From contig NZ_CP043639.1 in NCBI RefSeq assembly GCF_014217605.1, forward strand, positions 310,001-374,000: a stretch of 64,000 nt of DNA. The letters run 5' to 3'. Source of the stretch: Sphingomonas sp. NBWT7. Lineage in GTDB: Bacteria > Pseudomonadota > Alphaproteobacteria > Sphingomonadales > Sphingomonadaceae. Under the pieces are notes generated by a model, which searched no databases, was not told the origin of the DNA, and was given only the letters and a program-made list of their open reading frames with translations. This document shows, one piece after another, positions 45,386 to 54,052 of the stretch (positions within the stretch are counted from its first letter, which is position 1; each line of letters begins with the position of its first letter). Made by a program: the position numbers and the translations under genes.

Positions 45386-46053
45386 AGTTCAATCAGCCGA
45401 TCAGGAAGTTCGTTGGGATTGCGTCCGGTCGGCGGAAAGTGCTCGGCAAGTACCACCCCGATCTCGGTGACCGCGGCTGCCATGCCGTCGGCAGGCCGCC
45501 CGTCCTTCACCGCTGCGACCAGCGCCGCCATGGCGTGGCCCCATACGTCGGGCGACACGCGATCGTGGATCCCGGCGTCCGCCACGATCTCGGCGCGATG
45601 CTCGTCGACGCTCAGATATAGCAGCACGCCGGTCGCGGCGATCGTGCGATGCTCGGCGCTCGCGCGGAACAGGGCGAGCGCGCGGGCATGAACGCGGCGC
45701 GTCTTGGTCGCCGCGGGGGTAAGCGCCATGCGCAGCGGCCGGATCGCGAACAGATAGCGCGCGAACAGAAAGGTTAGCGCGGCGAGCATTGTCGCGATCG
45801 TCAGCGCGGTCGCCGTGGAGACGTGCTCGTCCCATGGATCACCCGTCAGCAGATGAACCGCATCGATCGCGACGGGAAAGGCCGAGAGGATCGCGAGCAC
45901 CAGCAGCATCACGAGCACGGCATAGTGCAGCCCGACGTCGTGGTACGCGTCCGACGATTGCGCGACGATCGTCACGATTTCGCCGTCGGTCGCCTGCTCG
46001 GCCGCGGTGACGGCCGCCGTGACGCGGGCATGATCTGGCGGTGTCAGGCGCAT
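45382..46053 (-). CDS. TPM-domain membrane protein (second)
   Basis: This 223-residue protein carries a TPM domain with transmembrane helices (residues about 43-65 and 85-105) in its middle. The family core is seen in VTAAEQATDGEIVTIVAQSSDAYHDVGLHYA at the N-terminus and AEHRTIAATGVLLYLSVDEHRAEIVADAGIH. TPM-domain proteins pair with LemA in many bacteria and their role is unsettled. Its start ATG overlaps the stop of the preceding TPM gene (ATGA), so it is the second cistron after lemA. Confidence 0.8.
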   Translation of the reverse strand: MRLTPPDHARVTAAVTAAEQATDGEIVTIVAQSSDAYHDVGLHYAVLVMLLVLAILSAFPVAIDAVHLLTGDPWDEHVSTATALTIATMLAALTFLFARYLFAIRPLRMALTPAATKTRRVHARALALFRASAEHRTIAATGVLLYLSVDEHRAEIVADAGIHDRVSPDVWGHAMAALVAAVKDGRPADGMAAAVTEIGVVLAEHFPPTGRNPNELPDRLIEL

Positions 46054-46958
46054 CACCAACTCCCCGACGCGCCACCGCCGCCGAACGATCCACCGCCGCC
46101 GCCGCCGAACCCGCCGCCGCCCCAACCGCCGCCGCCGCCACCGCCGCCGCCCCAGCCGCCACCGGAGCCCCAATCGTCGTCGTCATGATCGCCGCGCATC
46201 GCCGCGCTCGCGGCGTTCGCCGCGATGTTCCACAGGATCACCGAGCCGAGCCCGCTGCCGCCATCGCCGCGATAACGCCGCGCGCCGCGCGTGCTGCCGC
46301 GCCGCGCCACCGAGAGGAAGATGAAAACGGCCACCATGCCCCAGAAGATCAGTCCGATCGGCACTCCGCCGCCGCCGCGCCGCTGCGCCTTCGCCGTCGA
46401 ATCGAACTCGCGCACTGCCGCGTCGAGCTTTGCCTGCGCTTCTTCCGGCGATGCGCGCAGCTGCGCGATCAATGCGTCGGTTCCCGCGGCGATCCCGCCG
46501 GGAAGATCGCCAGCCTTGAAGCGCGGCAGGATCGTCTGATTGATCAATACGCTGGAGAAGGCGTCGGTGAGAAACGGTTCGAGCCCGTTGCCCACCTCGA
46601 CGCGCACCTTGCGCTCGTTCGGCGCAACCAGCAGGATGGCGCCGTTGTTGACGTCCTTCAGCCCGACGCCCCATGCCCGCCCGAGCTTGTAGCCATATTC
46701 CTCGATCGGATAATTTGCGAGGCTGGGCACGGTGGCGACCACCACCTGCCGTTTGGTATCGCGCTGCAATGCGTCGAGCTTCTGCGTCAGATCCTGCTCC
46801 ACGGCGGGGGGCAGCACGTTGGCCGCATCGACGACGAAGCCGGTGAACTTGGGAAAGGCCTGTGCCGCCGCCGGGCTGGCGAGCGCCGTGACGACGACAA
46901 ACATCGCGGCGAGCAGCGCCAGCCATCCGCCGCAAACGACTTTGCCGATACGCGCCAC
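46053..46958 (-). CDS. TPM-domain protein with Gly-rich tail (YgcG-like)
   Basis: This 301-residue protein has a signal peptide (ending near AAQAF), a TPM domain (FPKFTGFVVDAANVLPPAVEQDLTQKL, then KVRVEVGNGLEPFLTDAFSSVLIN), one or two transmembrane helices (about 195-215) and a long Gly/Ser/Trp-rich tail (WGSGGGWGGGGGG and repeats) ending SGSW. This layout is that of YgcG family proteins. It lies between lemA and the second TPM gene. The tail is purine/pyrimidine-biased and of very low complexity, so length variation between strains is likely. Confidence 0.86.
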   Translation of the reverse strand: MARIGKVVCGGWLALLAAMFVVVTALASPAAAQAFPKFTGFVVDAANVLPPAVEQDLTQKLDALQRDTKRQVVVATVPSLANYPIEEYGYKLGRAWGVGLKDVNNGAILLVAPNERKVRVEVGNGLEPFLTDAFSSVLINQTILPRFKAGDLPGGIAAGTDALIAQLRASPEEAQAKLDAAVREFDSTAKAQRRGGGGVPIGLIFWGMVAVFIFLSVARRGSTRGARRYRGDGGSGLGSVILWNIAANAASAAMRGDHDDDDWGSGGGWGGGGGGGGGWGGGGFGGGGGGSFGGGGASGSW

Positions 46959-47023
46959 ATGCCGCTCCGCCAGCAGGGCGGGGCCGCGCGCGACACGCCC
47001 GGCCTCGACAGAATAAGGCCGGC

Positions 47024-47602
47024 TCAGCTGCCGAAATCCACCTTGGGCGCCGTTTCGGCGTTGGGCGTGGTCGCCTGGAACGGCACCATCGGCTTCGCCC
47101 CGTAGAAGATCTTCGCGCCGACCGCGTCGGGGAAGGTGCGGATGCGGGTGTTATACGCCTGCACCGCGCCGTTATAGTCGTTGCGCGCGATCGTGATGCG
47201 GTTCTCGGTGCCTTCGAGCTGGCTCATCAGCGTGGTGTAATTCGCCTGGCTGCGAAGCTCGGGATAGGCCTCCTGCAACCGCTGGAGCGACAGCGTCAGC
47301 CCGGCCTGCGCGCGCTGATAGGCCTGCATCTTGGCGGGATCGCTCAGGTCGTCACCCGATACCTGCACCTGCGTCGCGGAGGCGCGCGCCTGCGTCACCT
47401 GCGTCAGCACGTCCTTCTCCTGCGCACCGGCGGCCTTCACCGTCGCGACCAGATTGGGGATGAGATCGGCGCGGCGCTGATACTGGTTCTGCACGTCGGC
47501 CCAGCGCGCCTTGGCGTTCTCCTCCGCAGTCGGAACGCTGTTGATCCCGCACCCGACAAGGCTGGCGGAAAGCGCGACGAGAAGAAGCGGACGGAACGTC
47601 AT
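47024..47602 (-). CDS. lemA: LemA-family protein
   Basis: This 192-residue predicted lipoprotein (lipobox ASLVGC, Cys18) has the LemA core: VQNQYQRRADLIPNLVATVKAAGAQEKDVLTQVTQARA, then LQRLQEAYPELRSQANYTTLMSQLEGTENRITIARNDYN and YNTRIRTFPDAVGAKIFY. The fold is an alpha-helical bundle. It is the first gene of a lemA-TPM-TPM-NUDIX run. The function of the LemA/TPM pair is not established. Confidence 0.92.
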   Translation of the reverse strand: MTFRPLLLVALSASLVGCGINSVPTAEENAKARWADVQNQYQRRADLIPNLVATVKAAGAQEKDVLTQVTQARASATQVQVSGDDLSDPAKMQAYQRAQAGLTLSLQRLQEAYPELRSQANYTTLMSQLEGTENRITIARNDYNGAVQAYNTRIRTFPDAVGAKIFYGAKPMVPFQATTPNAETAPKVDFGS

Positions 47603-47717
47603 CGTGGTTGGTCTCCCAAGGGGCCTGTATCACTCATATAGGACGCTCAAGCCGCTTGGCGAAGGCTTAATCGAGCGGTAGCCTCGAACAAGGAATTGTC
47701 AGAAGGGGAAGCACGGC

Positions 47718-48170
47718 ATGCTGAAGGAATTTCGGGCATTCATCGCGCGCGGCAACGTGCTCGATCTTGCGGTGGCGGTGATCATAGGCGCCGCCTTCGG
47801 CAAGATCGTCACCTCTTTGACAGAGGACGTGCTGATGCCGATCATCGGCAAGATCTTTGGCGGGCTCGATTTCTCGAGCTACTTCGTCGTGCTGGGCAAT
47901 GTACCGGCAAATCTCGTCGGATCGACCGATTATGAGGCGCTGAAGAAGGCCGGGGTGCCGCTGCTCGGCTATGGCGCGTTCCTGACCCAGGCAGTCAATT
48001 TCGTGATCGTCGCGTTCATTATCTTCATGCTGCTGCGCACCGTGAACCGGGCGACGGCGATGTTCGAACGCGAGAAGGAAAAGGCGGCGGCGGAGCCGGC
48101 TGCCGAGCCGACGGACGTCGCGCTGCTGCGCGAGATTCGCGATGAGTTGCGCGCACGCCCGCAGGTGTAA
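47718..48170 (+). CDS. mscL: Large-conductance mechanosensitive channel
   Basis: This 150-residue membrane channel has two helices. TM1 is in FIARGNVLDLAVAVIIGAAFGKIVTSL and TM2 in FVIVAFIIFMLLRTVN, with the pore segment between. It opens on membrane tension and releases solutes after osmotic down-shock. The ATG has AGAAGGGG upstream. The C-terminal helix is basic and ends in LRARPQV. It stands alone between convergent/divergent neighbours. Confidence 0.96.
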   Translation: MLKEFRAFIARGNVLDLAVAVIIGAAFGKIVTSLTEDVLMPIIGKIFGGLDFSSYFVVLGNVPANLVGSTDYEALKKAGVPLLGYGAFLTQAVNFVIVAFIIFMLLRTVNRATAMFEREKEKAAAEPAAEPTDVALLREIRDELRARPQV

Positions 48171-48214
48171 GCCGTCGCGCCGCGCTACCCTCGGGGCGGC
48201 GCGGCAATTGCGGT

Positions 48215-48646
48215 TCAGGCCGCCGCCATCTGCTTCGCCGCGGCGTCGGCAAGGCTGGTGCCGTCGAGGATCCGTGCGGTCTCGTCGCGCACCCGCGCCA
48301 TGGCGTGGCGGATCGCGCAATCGGCCTCGCTCTTGCAGTCCTTGCACGGGCGATAGGCCGTGCGGCTGACGCAGGGGACGAGGGCAAGCGGCCCTTCGAT
48401 CACGCGGATCACCTCGCCCAGCGAGATGAGATAGCCCGGGCGCGAGAGGACGTACCCGCCCATCTTGCCGCGCTGGCTGTGCAGCAGCCCGGCGTCACGC
48501 AGATCGGCGAGGATGAGCTCGAGGAACTTGCGCGGCACGTTCGCCTCGACCGCGATCCGGTTCATCGGCACGGGCGGGCCACCCGCCGGCATCGTGGCAA
48601 GATAGAGCATCGAACGAAGGGCGTAACGCGAACGCTGGGTAAGCAT
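48215..48646 (-). CDS. Rrf2-family transcriptional regulator
   Basis: This 143-residue regulator has the family's winged helix at the N-terminus (SRYALRSMLYLATMPAG and VPRKFLELILADLRDAGLLHSQRGKMGGYVLSRP). The C-terminal cysteines Cys92, Cys101, Cys104 and Cys110 (CVSRTAYRPCKDC, EADC) could bind an iron-sulfur cluster as in IscR, NsrR or RsrR. It may sense iron, nitric oxide or redox. It is divergent from the ssrA gene, with only about 45 bases between its start and the ssrA -35 box. Confidence 0.88.
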   Translation of the reverse strand: MLTQRSRYALRSMLYLATMPAGGPPVPMNRIAVEANVPRKFLELILADLRDAGLLHSQRGKMGGYVLSRPGYLISLGEVIRVIEGPLALVPCVSRTAYRPCKDCKSEADCAIRHAMARVRDETARILDGTSLADAAAKQMAAA

Positions 48647-48692
48647 GATACCCTGTTATATGGCGGCATATTATGGCGACCGAAAGGCGCCC

Positions 48693-48721
48693 TTGGCACT
48701 TTCCCGCCGGCGTCCTATATC
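48693..48721 (+). promoter_or_regulatory. sigma-70 promoter of ssrA
   Basis: TTGGCA (48693-48698) and TATATC (48716-48721) are 17 bases apart, close to consensus, with transcription expected near 48728, just before the permuted tmRNA. Confidence 0.75.
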
Positions 48722-48735
48722 AGCGGTGCTCGCGG

Positions 48736-49077
48736 GGCTTGCCCCACGGCTATGGCGATAAAAGCCGGCGAAAAATAGGCACAGCGGACCCGGGGGCAGT
48801 ACCCGGCGGCTCCACCACTGCCGCTGCTTCCAGCAGGGGCATTGACGGGGCCGAACCAGGATCGACGTGTGTTGAAAGGCGCTGGTCTTTGCTCGGAATG
48901 GGACCACCGTGACGGCCCATACACAAGTGCCAACGATAACGAAGCACTCGCGATTGCGGCGTAACCTGACGGCTTAACGGCCTAAGGTTACACCAAAATA
49001 GCGCGGTCGGACCGCACCGGGCAACAGAAGCGGATTCCAGCGGCACGGGGAGCGCCGGGCAACAGAAGCTCCCCACC
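48736..49077 (+). ncRNA. ssrA: tmRNA, circularly permuted two-piece form
   Basis: Transfer-messenger RNA rescues ribosomes stalled on broken mRNA. The gene is permuted as in other alphaproteobacteria: the acceptor RNA comes first and ends in CGGCTCCACCA at 48817. It is followed by a 29-base spacer (48818-48846), then the coding RNA beginning GGGGCCG at 48847. The two ends pair (GGGGCCG with CGGCTCC, one G-U). A T-arm (CCGGGGGCAGTACCCGG) precedes the acceptor end. The tag reads ANDNEALAIAA stop (GCC at 48929 to TAA at 48962-48964). The 3' part holds GGGCAACAGAAGC twice in pseudoknot-like hairpins. The outer ends of the mature pieces are estimates. Confidence 0.93.
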
Positions 49078-49167
49078 GTCCATCATGCCGCCGATGGTCG
49101 AGCGGTTATACCTGACCGCCGCAACGCAGGCTTGTCATCGCGGCGCAGGCGCGCACATAGGCCGTCC

Positions 49168-49857
49168 ATGGCATCAGCGAACGTCCCCGGCCATCCTTCG
49201 GCACATCGCGCGCAGATCGGTTCCGCCGTCGCAGCCCGCCTTTCGTCCGATCCCCGCGCGATCCGCCTGCCGAGCAACTATGCCGCGGCATGGAAGCTGC
49301 CCGATTATCTCGATGTCGCGACCTGCAAGCGGCTGATCGCGATGATTGATGCCGATCGTCGCCCGTCCACCGTGCTGACGGACGAGGGCGACACGTCGTT
49401 TCGTACATCGGAGAGCTGTGACATGGCGCGCGACGCGCCCGAGATCAGGCCGATCGACGAAGGGCTGGCGCATCTGCTCGGCATCGATCCCGCGTGGGGC
49501 GAGACGATGCAGGGGCAGCGCTACGCCCCCGGCCAGTATTTCAAGGCGCATCAGGATTATTTCCACGAGGGCGAGAGCTACTGGCCGGTGATGCTGGCCA
49601 GTGGCGGCCAGCGCGTGTGGACGGCGATGATCTTCCTCAACACCGTCGAGGAAGGCGGGGCGACCTGGTTTCCGCAGGCAGGCCTGCGCGTTGCCCCCAA
49701 GCGCGGCTTGTTGCTCGCGTGGAACAACATGAATACCGACGGCAGTCCGAACAGCTACACGTTGCACGAGGGCACGGTCGTTACCGACGGCGTGAAATAC
49801 ATCGTCACCAAATGGTTCCGCGAGGGGCCCTGGACGCCCGAGGGCATGGCCGGGTGA
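49168..49857 (+). CDS. 2-oxoglutarate/Fe(II) oxygenase, prolyl-4-hydroxylase-like
   Basis: This 229-residue dioxygenase has the iron facial triad His128 and Asp130 (AHQDYF) and His200 (YTLHEGT), then the 2-oxoglutarate-binding Lys in KYIVTKW. The jelly-roll core RVWTAMIFLNTVEEGGATWFPQ matches the prolyl 4-hydroxylase alpha-subunit family. The start ATG 49168 is preferred, though its ribosome site is weak; the frame is open upstream. It overlaps recJ by one base (TGATG). The substrate is unknown. Confidence 0.88.
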   Translation: MASANVPGHPSAHRAQIGSAVAARLSSDPRAIRLPSNYAAAWKLPDYLDVATCKRLIAMIDADRRPSTVLTDEGDTSFRTSESCDMARDAPEIRPIDEGLAHLLGIDPAWGETMQGQRYAPGQYFKAHQDYFHEGESYWPVMLASGGQRVWTAMIFLNTVEEGGATWFPQAGLRVAPKRGLLLAWNNMNTDGSPNSYTLHEGTVVTDGVKYIVTKWFREGPWTPEGMAG

Positions 49858-51611
49858 TGAGCGCACTGCCGCACGTGCTCGGGGTCGAGCGGTCGATCCT
49901 CGGCCAGCCTTGGCGCTGGCGCGCGACCGCGTCGGACGATCTGACGCTCGACGATCTGGTGACGCAGCTGCTGCTCGCCCGCGGCTGCCCGCGCGAGGCG
50001 CTCGACGCGCACCGCACGCCGTCGATCCGCGCGTTCATGCCCGATCCGTCGATCTTCCGCGACATGGACCGGGCGGCGGAGCGATTGGCGGACGCGGTCG
50101 TCGCGGGCGAGGAGATCGCGATCTTCGGCGATTACGACGTCGACGGTGCAACCTCCGCGGCGGTCCTGATCCTGCTGCTGCGCGAGCTGGGGATCGAGGC
50201 GCGCAGCTACATTCCCGATCGCCTGACCGAAGGCTACGGCCCGACCGCGGCGGCGATGCTGCAACTCGCGCGTGAGGGCGCTTCGCTGATCGTCACCGTC
50301 GATTGCGGGGCGCAGGCGTTCGATGCGCTTGCGGCCGCGCGCGGCGCGCCGGTCGACGTCATCGTCGTCGATCACCATCAATGCGCGAGCGAGCTTCCGC
50401 TGGCGCATGCGGTGGTGAACCCCAACCGGCTCGACGAGGCGGAAGGGGCGGCGCACGGACATCTCGCCGCGGTCGGCGTCGCCTTTCTGCTCGGCGCGGC
50501 GCTGGTGCGCGTGCTGCGTCGGCGCGGCTGGTTCGCGGCACGCGCCGAGCCGCGACTGCTCGACCTGCTCGATCTCGTTGCGCTCGGCACCGTCGCCGAC
50601 GTCGCGCAGCTGCGCGGCCTCAACCGCGCCTTCGTCGCGCAGGGGTTGAAGGTGATGGCGGCGCGCCGCAACATCGGCCTCACGGCACTGATCGAGGCAT
50701 CGCGGCTGACGCGTGCGCCGACCGCGACCGATCTCGGCTTTGCATTGGGGCCGCGGATCAACGCGGGCGGGCGCGTTGGCCGCAGCGATCTCGGGGTCCG
50801 ACTGCTGACGACGCGCGACGCGCAGGAGGCGCGGACACTCGCCGGCGAACTCGATCGCCTCAACGAGGAGCGGCGCGCGATCGAAAGCGGCGTGCAGGCG
50901 GAAGCGGAGGCGCTGTACCCGCCGGGGCGCGCGATCACCGTCGTCGCCGGCCGCGGCTGGCACCCCGGGGTGATCGGGATCGTGGCGGGGCGGCTCAAGG
51001 AAAAGCTTGGCCAGCCGGCAATCGTGATCGCGATCGACGACCAGGGCATCGGCAAGGGATCGGGCCGGTCGATCCCCGGCGTCGATCTCGGCCAGGCGGT
51101 GCTTGCGGCGAAGGAGGCGGGGCTGCTGATAGCCGGCGGCGGCCACGCAATGGCCGCCGGGCTCACCATCGCGGGCGACAAGATCGACGCCTTCGCCGAC
51201 TTCCTCGAAGAGCTGCTGGCAGCGCGGGTCGCTGCCGCCGTCGCCGATCGCGCACTGCTGGTCGATTCGGTTCACGCCCCCGGCGGTGTGACGCCCGATC
51301 TGGTGACGGCGCTCGATGTCGGCGGCCCCTACGGGATGGGTTGGCCGAGCCCGCGCGTCGCGATCGGGCCGGTGCGCGCGGTGCGCGTCGACGTGGTCGG
51401 CAACGGCCACGTGCGCGCGATCGTTGCCGGCGACGACGGGCGCAGCCTGAAGGCGATGGCGTTCCGCGCCGCGGACACGCCGCTCGGCGCAGCACTGCTC
51501 GGCGCACCGTCGCACCGGCGGCTGTGGCTGGCCGGGCGCGCCAAGATCGACGATTGGGCGCAGCGCCCCGCCGCGGAGCTTCATATCGACGACGCCGCCT
51601 GGGCGCCCTGA
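49857..51611 (+). CDS. recJ: Single-stranded-DNA exonuclease RecJ
   Basis: This 584-residue DHH-family 5'-3' exonuclease acts in recombination and mismatch repair. Motif I DYDVDG is at 92-97, motif III VDHHQ at 171-175 with the DHH triad, and GFALGPRINAGGRVGRSDLGV is the typical later segment. The DHHA1 domain has IAGGGHAMAAGLTI. The start overlaps the preceding stop by one base, so the gene is probably translated with the oxygenase. Length is normal. Confidence 0.95.
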   Translation: MSALPHVLGVERSILGQPWRWRATASDDLTLDDLVTQLLLARGCPREALDAHRTPSIRAFMPDPSIFRDMDRAAERLADAVVAGEEIAIFGDYDVDGATSAAVLILLLRELGIEARSYIPDRLTEGYGPTAAAMLQLAREGASLIVTVDCGAQAFDALAAARGAPVDVIVVDHHQCASELPLAHAVVNPNRLDEAEGAAHGHLAAVGVAFLLGAALVRVLRRRGWFAARAEPRLLDLLDLVALGTVADVAQLRGLNRAFVAQGLKVMAARRNIGLTALIEASRLTRAPTATDLGFALGPRINAGGRVGRSDLGVRLLTTRDAQEARTLAGELDRLNEERRAIESGVQAEAEALYPPGRAITVVAGRGWHPGVIGIVAGRLKEKLGQPAIVIAIDDQGIGKGSGRSIPGVDLGQAVLAAKEAGLLIAGGGHAMAAGLTIAGDKIDAFADFLEELLAARVAAAVADRALLVDSVHAPGGVTPDLVTALDVGGPYGMGWPSPRVAIGPVRAVRVDVVGNGHVRAIVAGDDGRSLKAMAFRAADTPLGAALLGAPSHRRLWLAGRAKIDDWAQRPAAELHIDDAAWAP

Positions 51612-51679
51612 TCGCCGCAGCTTTCCCGCCGAGCCCGATTGACTTCGCGCCGGGCGGCTTCTAACCGCACCCCCGCTGG

Positions 51680-51754
51680 CCCCTTCGTCTAGCGGTTAGG
51701 ACGCGGCCCTTTCACGGCTGAAGCACGGGTTCGATTCCCGTAGGGGTCACCAGC
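51680..51754 (+). tRNA. tRNA-Glu (anticodon TTC)
   Basis: The acceptor stem GGCCCCT pairs with AGGGGTC. The D-loop region is TCTAGCGGTTAGGAC. The anticodon stem CGGCC/GGCTG closes a CTTTCAC loop with TTC. The T-arm CGGGTTCGATTCCCG is canonical. The CCA end is encoded (51752-51754). Confidence 0.97.
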
Positions 51755-51812
51755 ACACGCCCGATCGCTCCGGTTGGCGCCTGCGGGCGCGACAAACGGG
51801 GGGAGACGCGGG

Positions 51813-52568
51813 ATGACTTTGGACCTGACCGGGCGCATCGCGCTCATCACCGGTGCCTCGTCGGGCCTCGGCGCGCATTTCGCGGAAGTTTTCGTCGCCG
51901 CCGGCGCCCGCGTCGTGATCGGCGCGCGGCGGATCGATCGCGTCGAGGCGCTAGCCGCCCGGCTCGGCGACAAGGCGCTGCCGGTCGCGATCGACGTCAC
52001 CGACGAAACATCGATTGCCGCGGCGTTCGATCGGGCGGAGGCGCATTTCGGTACCGTCGACACGATCATCGCCAATGCCGGCGTCTCCAATGGCGGCCGC
52101 TCGGTCGACGTCGCCGCCAGTGCGTTGCGCGCGACGATCGACACCAATTTTACAGGCGTGCTGCTGACCGCGCGCGAGGGCGCGCGGCGGCTGATCGCGG
52201 CGGGATCGCGCGAGACGGGGCGCGGACGCATCGTGCTGTTGGGGTCGATCACCGCGCATCTGACGGGGCAGGGCGACAGCGCCTATGCCGCGTCGAAGGC
52301 AGCGGTGGCGCATCTCGGCCGCAATCTGGCGCGCGAGTGGGTACGGCAGGGGATCAACGTCAACGTTATCCAGCCGGGCTATATCCAGACCGAGATCGCC
52401 GGCGACTGGTTCGAGAGCGAGGGCGGCGCGAAGCAGATCGCCGCGTGGCACCGCCGGCGCTTCATGCCGATCGATGTGCTCGACCCGCAATTGCTCTATT
52501 TCGCGTCGGACGCGAGCGCGATGGTGACCGGATCGGTGATCGATATCGACGACGGCCAATCGCTGTAA
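51813..52568 (+). CDS. Short-chain dehydrogenase/reductase
   Basis: This 251-residue SDR has the cofactor motif TGASSGLG (residues about 13-20), NAGVSNGG, the catalytic Ser in LLGSITAHL, Tyr and Lys in YAASK, and a C-terminal YFASDASAMVTGSVIDIDDGQSL as in 3-oxoacyl-like SDRs. The start at ATG 51813 has GGGGGGAG upstream. The substrate is not predictable. It lies just upstream of pxpA but with 60 bases between. Confidence 0.9.
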   Translation: MTLDLTGRIALITGASSGLGAHFAEVFVAAGARVVIGARRIDRVEALAARLGDKALPVAIDVTDETSIAAAFDRAEAHFGTVDTIIANAGVSNGGRSVDVAASALRATIDTNFTGVLLTAREGARRLIAAGSRETGRGRIVLLGSITAHLTGQGDSAYAASKAAVAHLGRNLAREWVRQGINVNVIQPGYIQTEIAGDWFESEGGAKQIAAWHRRRFMPIDVLDPQLLYFASDASAMVTGSVIDIDDGQSL

Positions 52569-52628
52569 CGCCGCGAAGCACGCAGCGAGGCTTCGACAAA
52601 CCGGCATCGCACGCGCTATCGCCGCGCG

Positions 52629-53393
52629 ATGCGATCGATCGATCTCAACGCCGATCTCGGCGAAGGTTATGGCCCCTGGTCGATGGGGGACGACGCGGCG
52701 ATGCTGGCGCTCGTCTCCAGCGCCAACGTCGCGTGCGGCGGCCACGCGAGCGATCCCGAAACGATGTTCCGCACGATGGCGCTGGCACGCGCGCACGGCG
52801 TCGTCGTTGGCGCGCATCCCAGCTACCCTGATTTTGCCGGCTTCGGTCGGCGACGGCTGCCTTGCACGCCGGGCGAAATCGAGCGCTTCGTCGCGGCGCA
52901 GATCGGCGCACTCGTAGCGATCGGCGCACTAGCCGGGCACCCGGTGCGCTACGTCAAGCCGCACGGCGCGCTCGCCAACGTCGCCGCCGACGAAGCCGAG
53001 GTGGCGGAGGCGATCGTGCGCGCGATCGGCGCGGTCGACGCGCGACTGGCGGTACTGGCGATCTCCGGCACGATGCTCGAGCAGGCGGCGCGCGCAGCCG
53101 GGCTGCGCGTCTACAGTGAGGTGTTCGCCGACCGCGGCTACACTGCGCAGGAGCTTCTGGTGCCGCGCGACCGGCCGGGTGCGCTGATCCACGACGCGGA
53201 CGCCGCGGCGAGCCGCCTCGTGGGGTTCCTGGCGAGCGGTGAAATGCCGACGGTGGAGGGCAGCACCGTGCCGCTCGCGGTCGATTCGATTTGCGTTCAC
53301 GGCGACAACCCCGCGGCCGTGGCAATGGCGAGCCGCGTGCGAGAAGTGTTGACCGAGCGCGGACTGACGATCGCGCCGTTCCTGTCCGCGTGA
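52629..53393 (+). CDS. pxpA: 5-oxoprolinase subunit A
   Basis: This 254-residue LamB/YcsF-family protein has the typical start DLNADLGEGYGPWSMGDDAAMLALVSSANVACGGHASDP and VKPHGALAN. With PxpB and PxpC it forms the bacterial ATP-dependent 5-oxoprolinase, opening 5-oxo-L-proline (pyroglutamate) to glutamate. It heads the pxpA-pxpB-pxpC cluster, and its stop overlaps the pxpB start. Confidence 0.94.
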   Translation: MRSIDLNADLGEGYGPWSMGDDAAMLALVSSANVACGGHASDPETMFRTMALARAHGVVVGAHPSYPDFAGFGRRRLPCTPGEIERFVAAQIGALVAIGALAGHPVRYVKPHGALANVAADEAEVAEAIVRAIGAVDARLAVLAISGTMLEQAARAAGLRVYSEVFADRGYTAQELLVPRDRPGALIHDADAAASRLVGFLASGEMPTVEGSTVPLAVDSICVHGDNPAAVAMASRVREVLTERGLTIAPFLSA

Positions 53394-54052
53394 CCGCCCC
53401 GACCTTTCGCGCGGCTGGTGCGGGGGCGCTGCTCGCGGATTTCGGCGGCGCGATCGATGATGCGGTGTTCGCGCGGGTCGTCGCGCTCGACGGCGCGCTT
53501 ACCTCGGCGGCGCCCGAGGGGCTTATCGAAACCGTTCCGGCCTATACCAGCCTGCTGATCGTGTTCGATCCGCTGGTGACGGACCATGTCGCGATTGAGG
53601 AGCATGCCGCGCCGCTCGCGACGTCGCCGCAAGAGCACCTTGCCGACGCGGCGGTGCATGAGGTCCCGGTCTGCTATGACGGCGCGGCGGCGCCCGATCT
53701 GGCGGAGGCGGCAGAGCGGCTAGGCGTGTCGCCCGAAGCGCTGATCACGTCGCACCTATCGGGCGAGTACCGCGTTTTCATGTACGGCTTCGCGCCAGGC
53801 TACGCGTATCTCGGCGGTGTGCCGGAGGCGATCGCGCTGCCGCGCAAGCCAGCGGCGATACGCGGCTATCCGGTCGGCAGCGTGATGATCGCCGGGCCGC
53901 AATGCCTGATCACGACGCTGCCAATGCCGACCGGGTGGTGGGTGATCGGCCGCACGCCGCTGCGGGTGCTCGACTCTGATGCGACACGCCCGTTCCTGTT
54001 CGAGCCGGGTGACCGCGTGCGCTTCGTCCGGGTCGGGAGCGAGGCGCTGTGA
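53390..54052 (+). CDS. pxpB: 5-oxoprolinase subunit B
   Basis: This 220-residue protein is the allophanate-hydrolase subunit 1-like partner of PxpC. The segments EVPVCYDGAAAPDLAEAAERLG, YGFAPGYAYLGGVPEAIALPRK and AGPQCLITTLPMPTGWWVIGRTPL are diagnostic. It starts at GTG 53390, which overlaps the pxpA stop (GTGA), and ends overlapping pxpC in the same way. The open frame further upstream lies inside pxpA and is not real. Confidence 0.93.
   Translation: MTAPTFRAAGAGALLADFGGAIDDAVFARVVALDGALTSAAPEGLIETVPAYTSLLIVFDPLVTDHVAIEEHAAPLATSPQEHLADAAVHEVPVCYDGAAAPDLAEAAERLGVSPEALITSHLSGEYRVFMYGFAPGYAYLGGVPEAIALPRKPAAIRGYPVGSVMIAGPQCLITTLPMPTGWWVIGRTPLRVLDSDATRPFLFEPGDRVRFVRVGSEAL

Noticed and set aside
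48750..49076. A 108-residue minus-strand frame with several Cys over the tmRNA
   Set aside because: The DNA is fully explained by the permuted tmRNA; the frame has no family resemblance.
49755..51584. Long minus-strand frame over recJ
   Set aside because: RecJ motifs on the plus strand are clear; the antisense protein is shadow sequence.
51680..51754. tRNA-Glu as an integration site of a mobile element
   Set aside because: No integrase, direct repeat of the tRNA 3' end or island-like genes are nearby.
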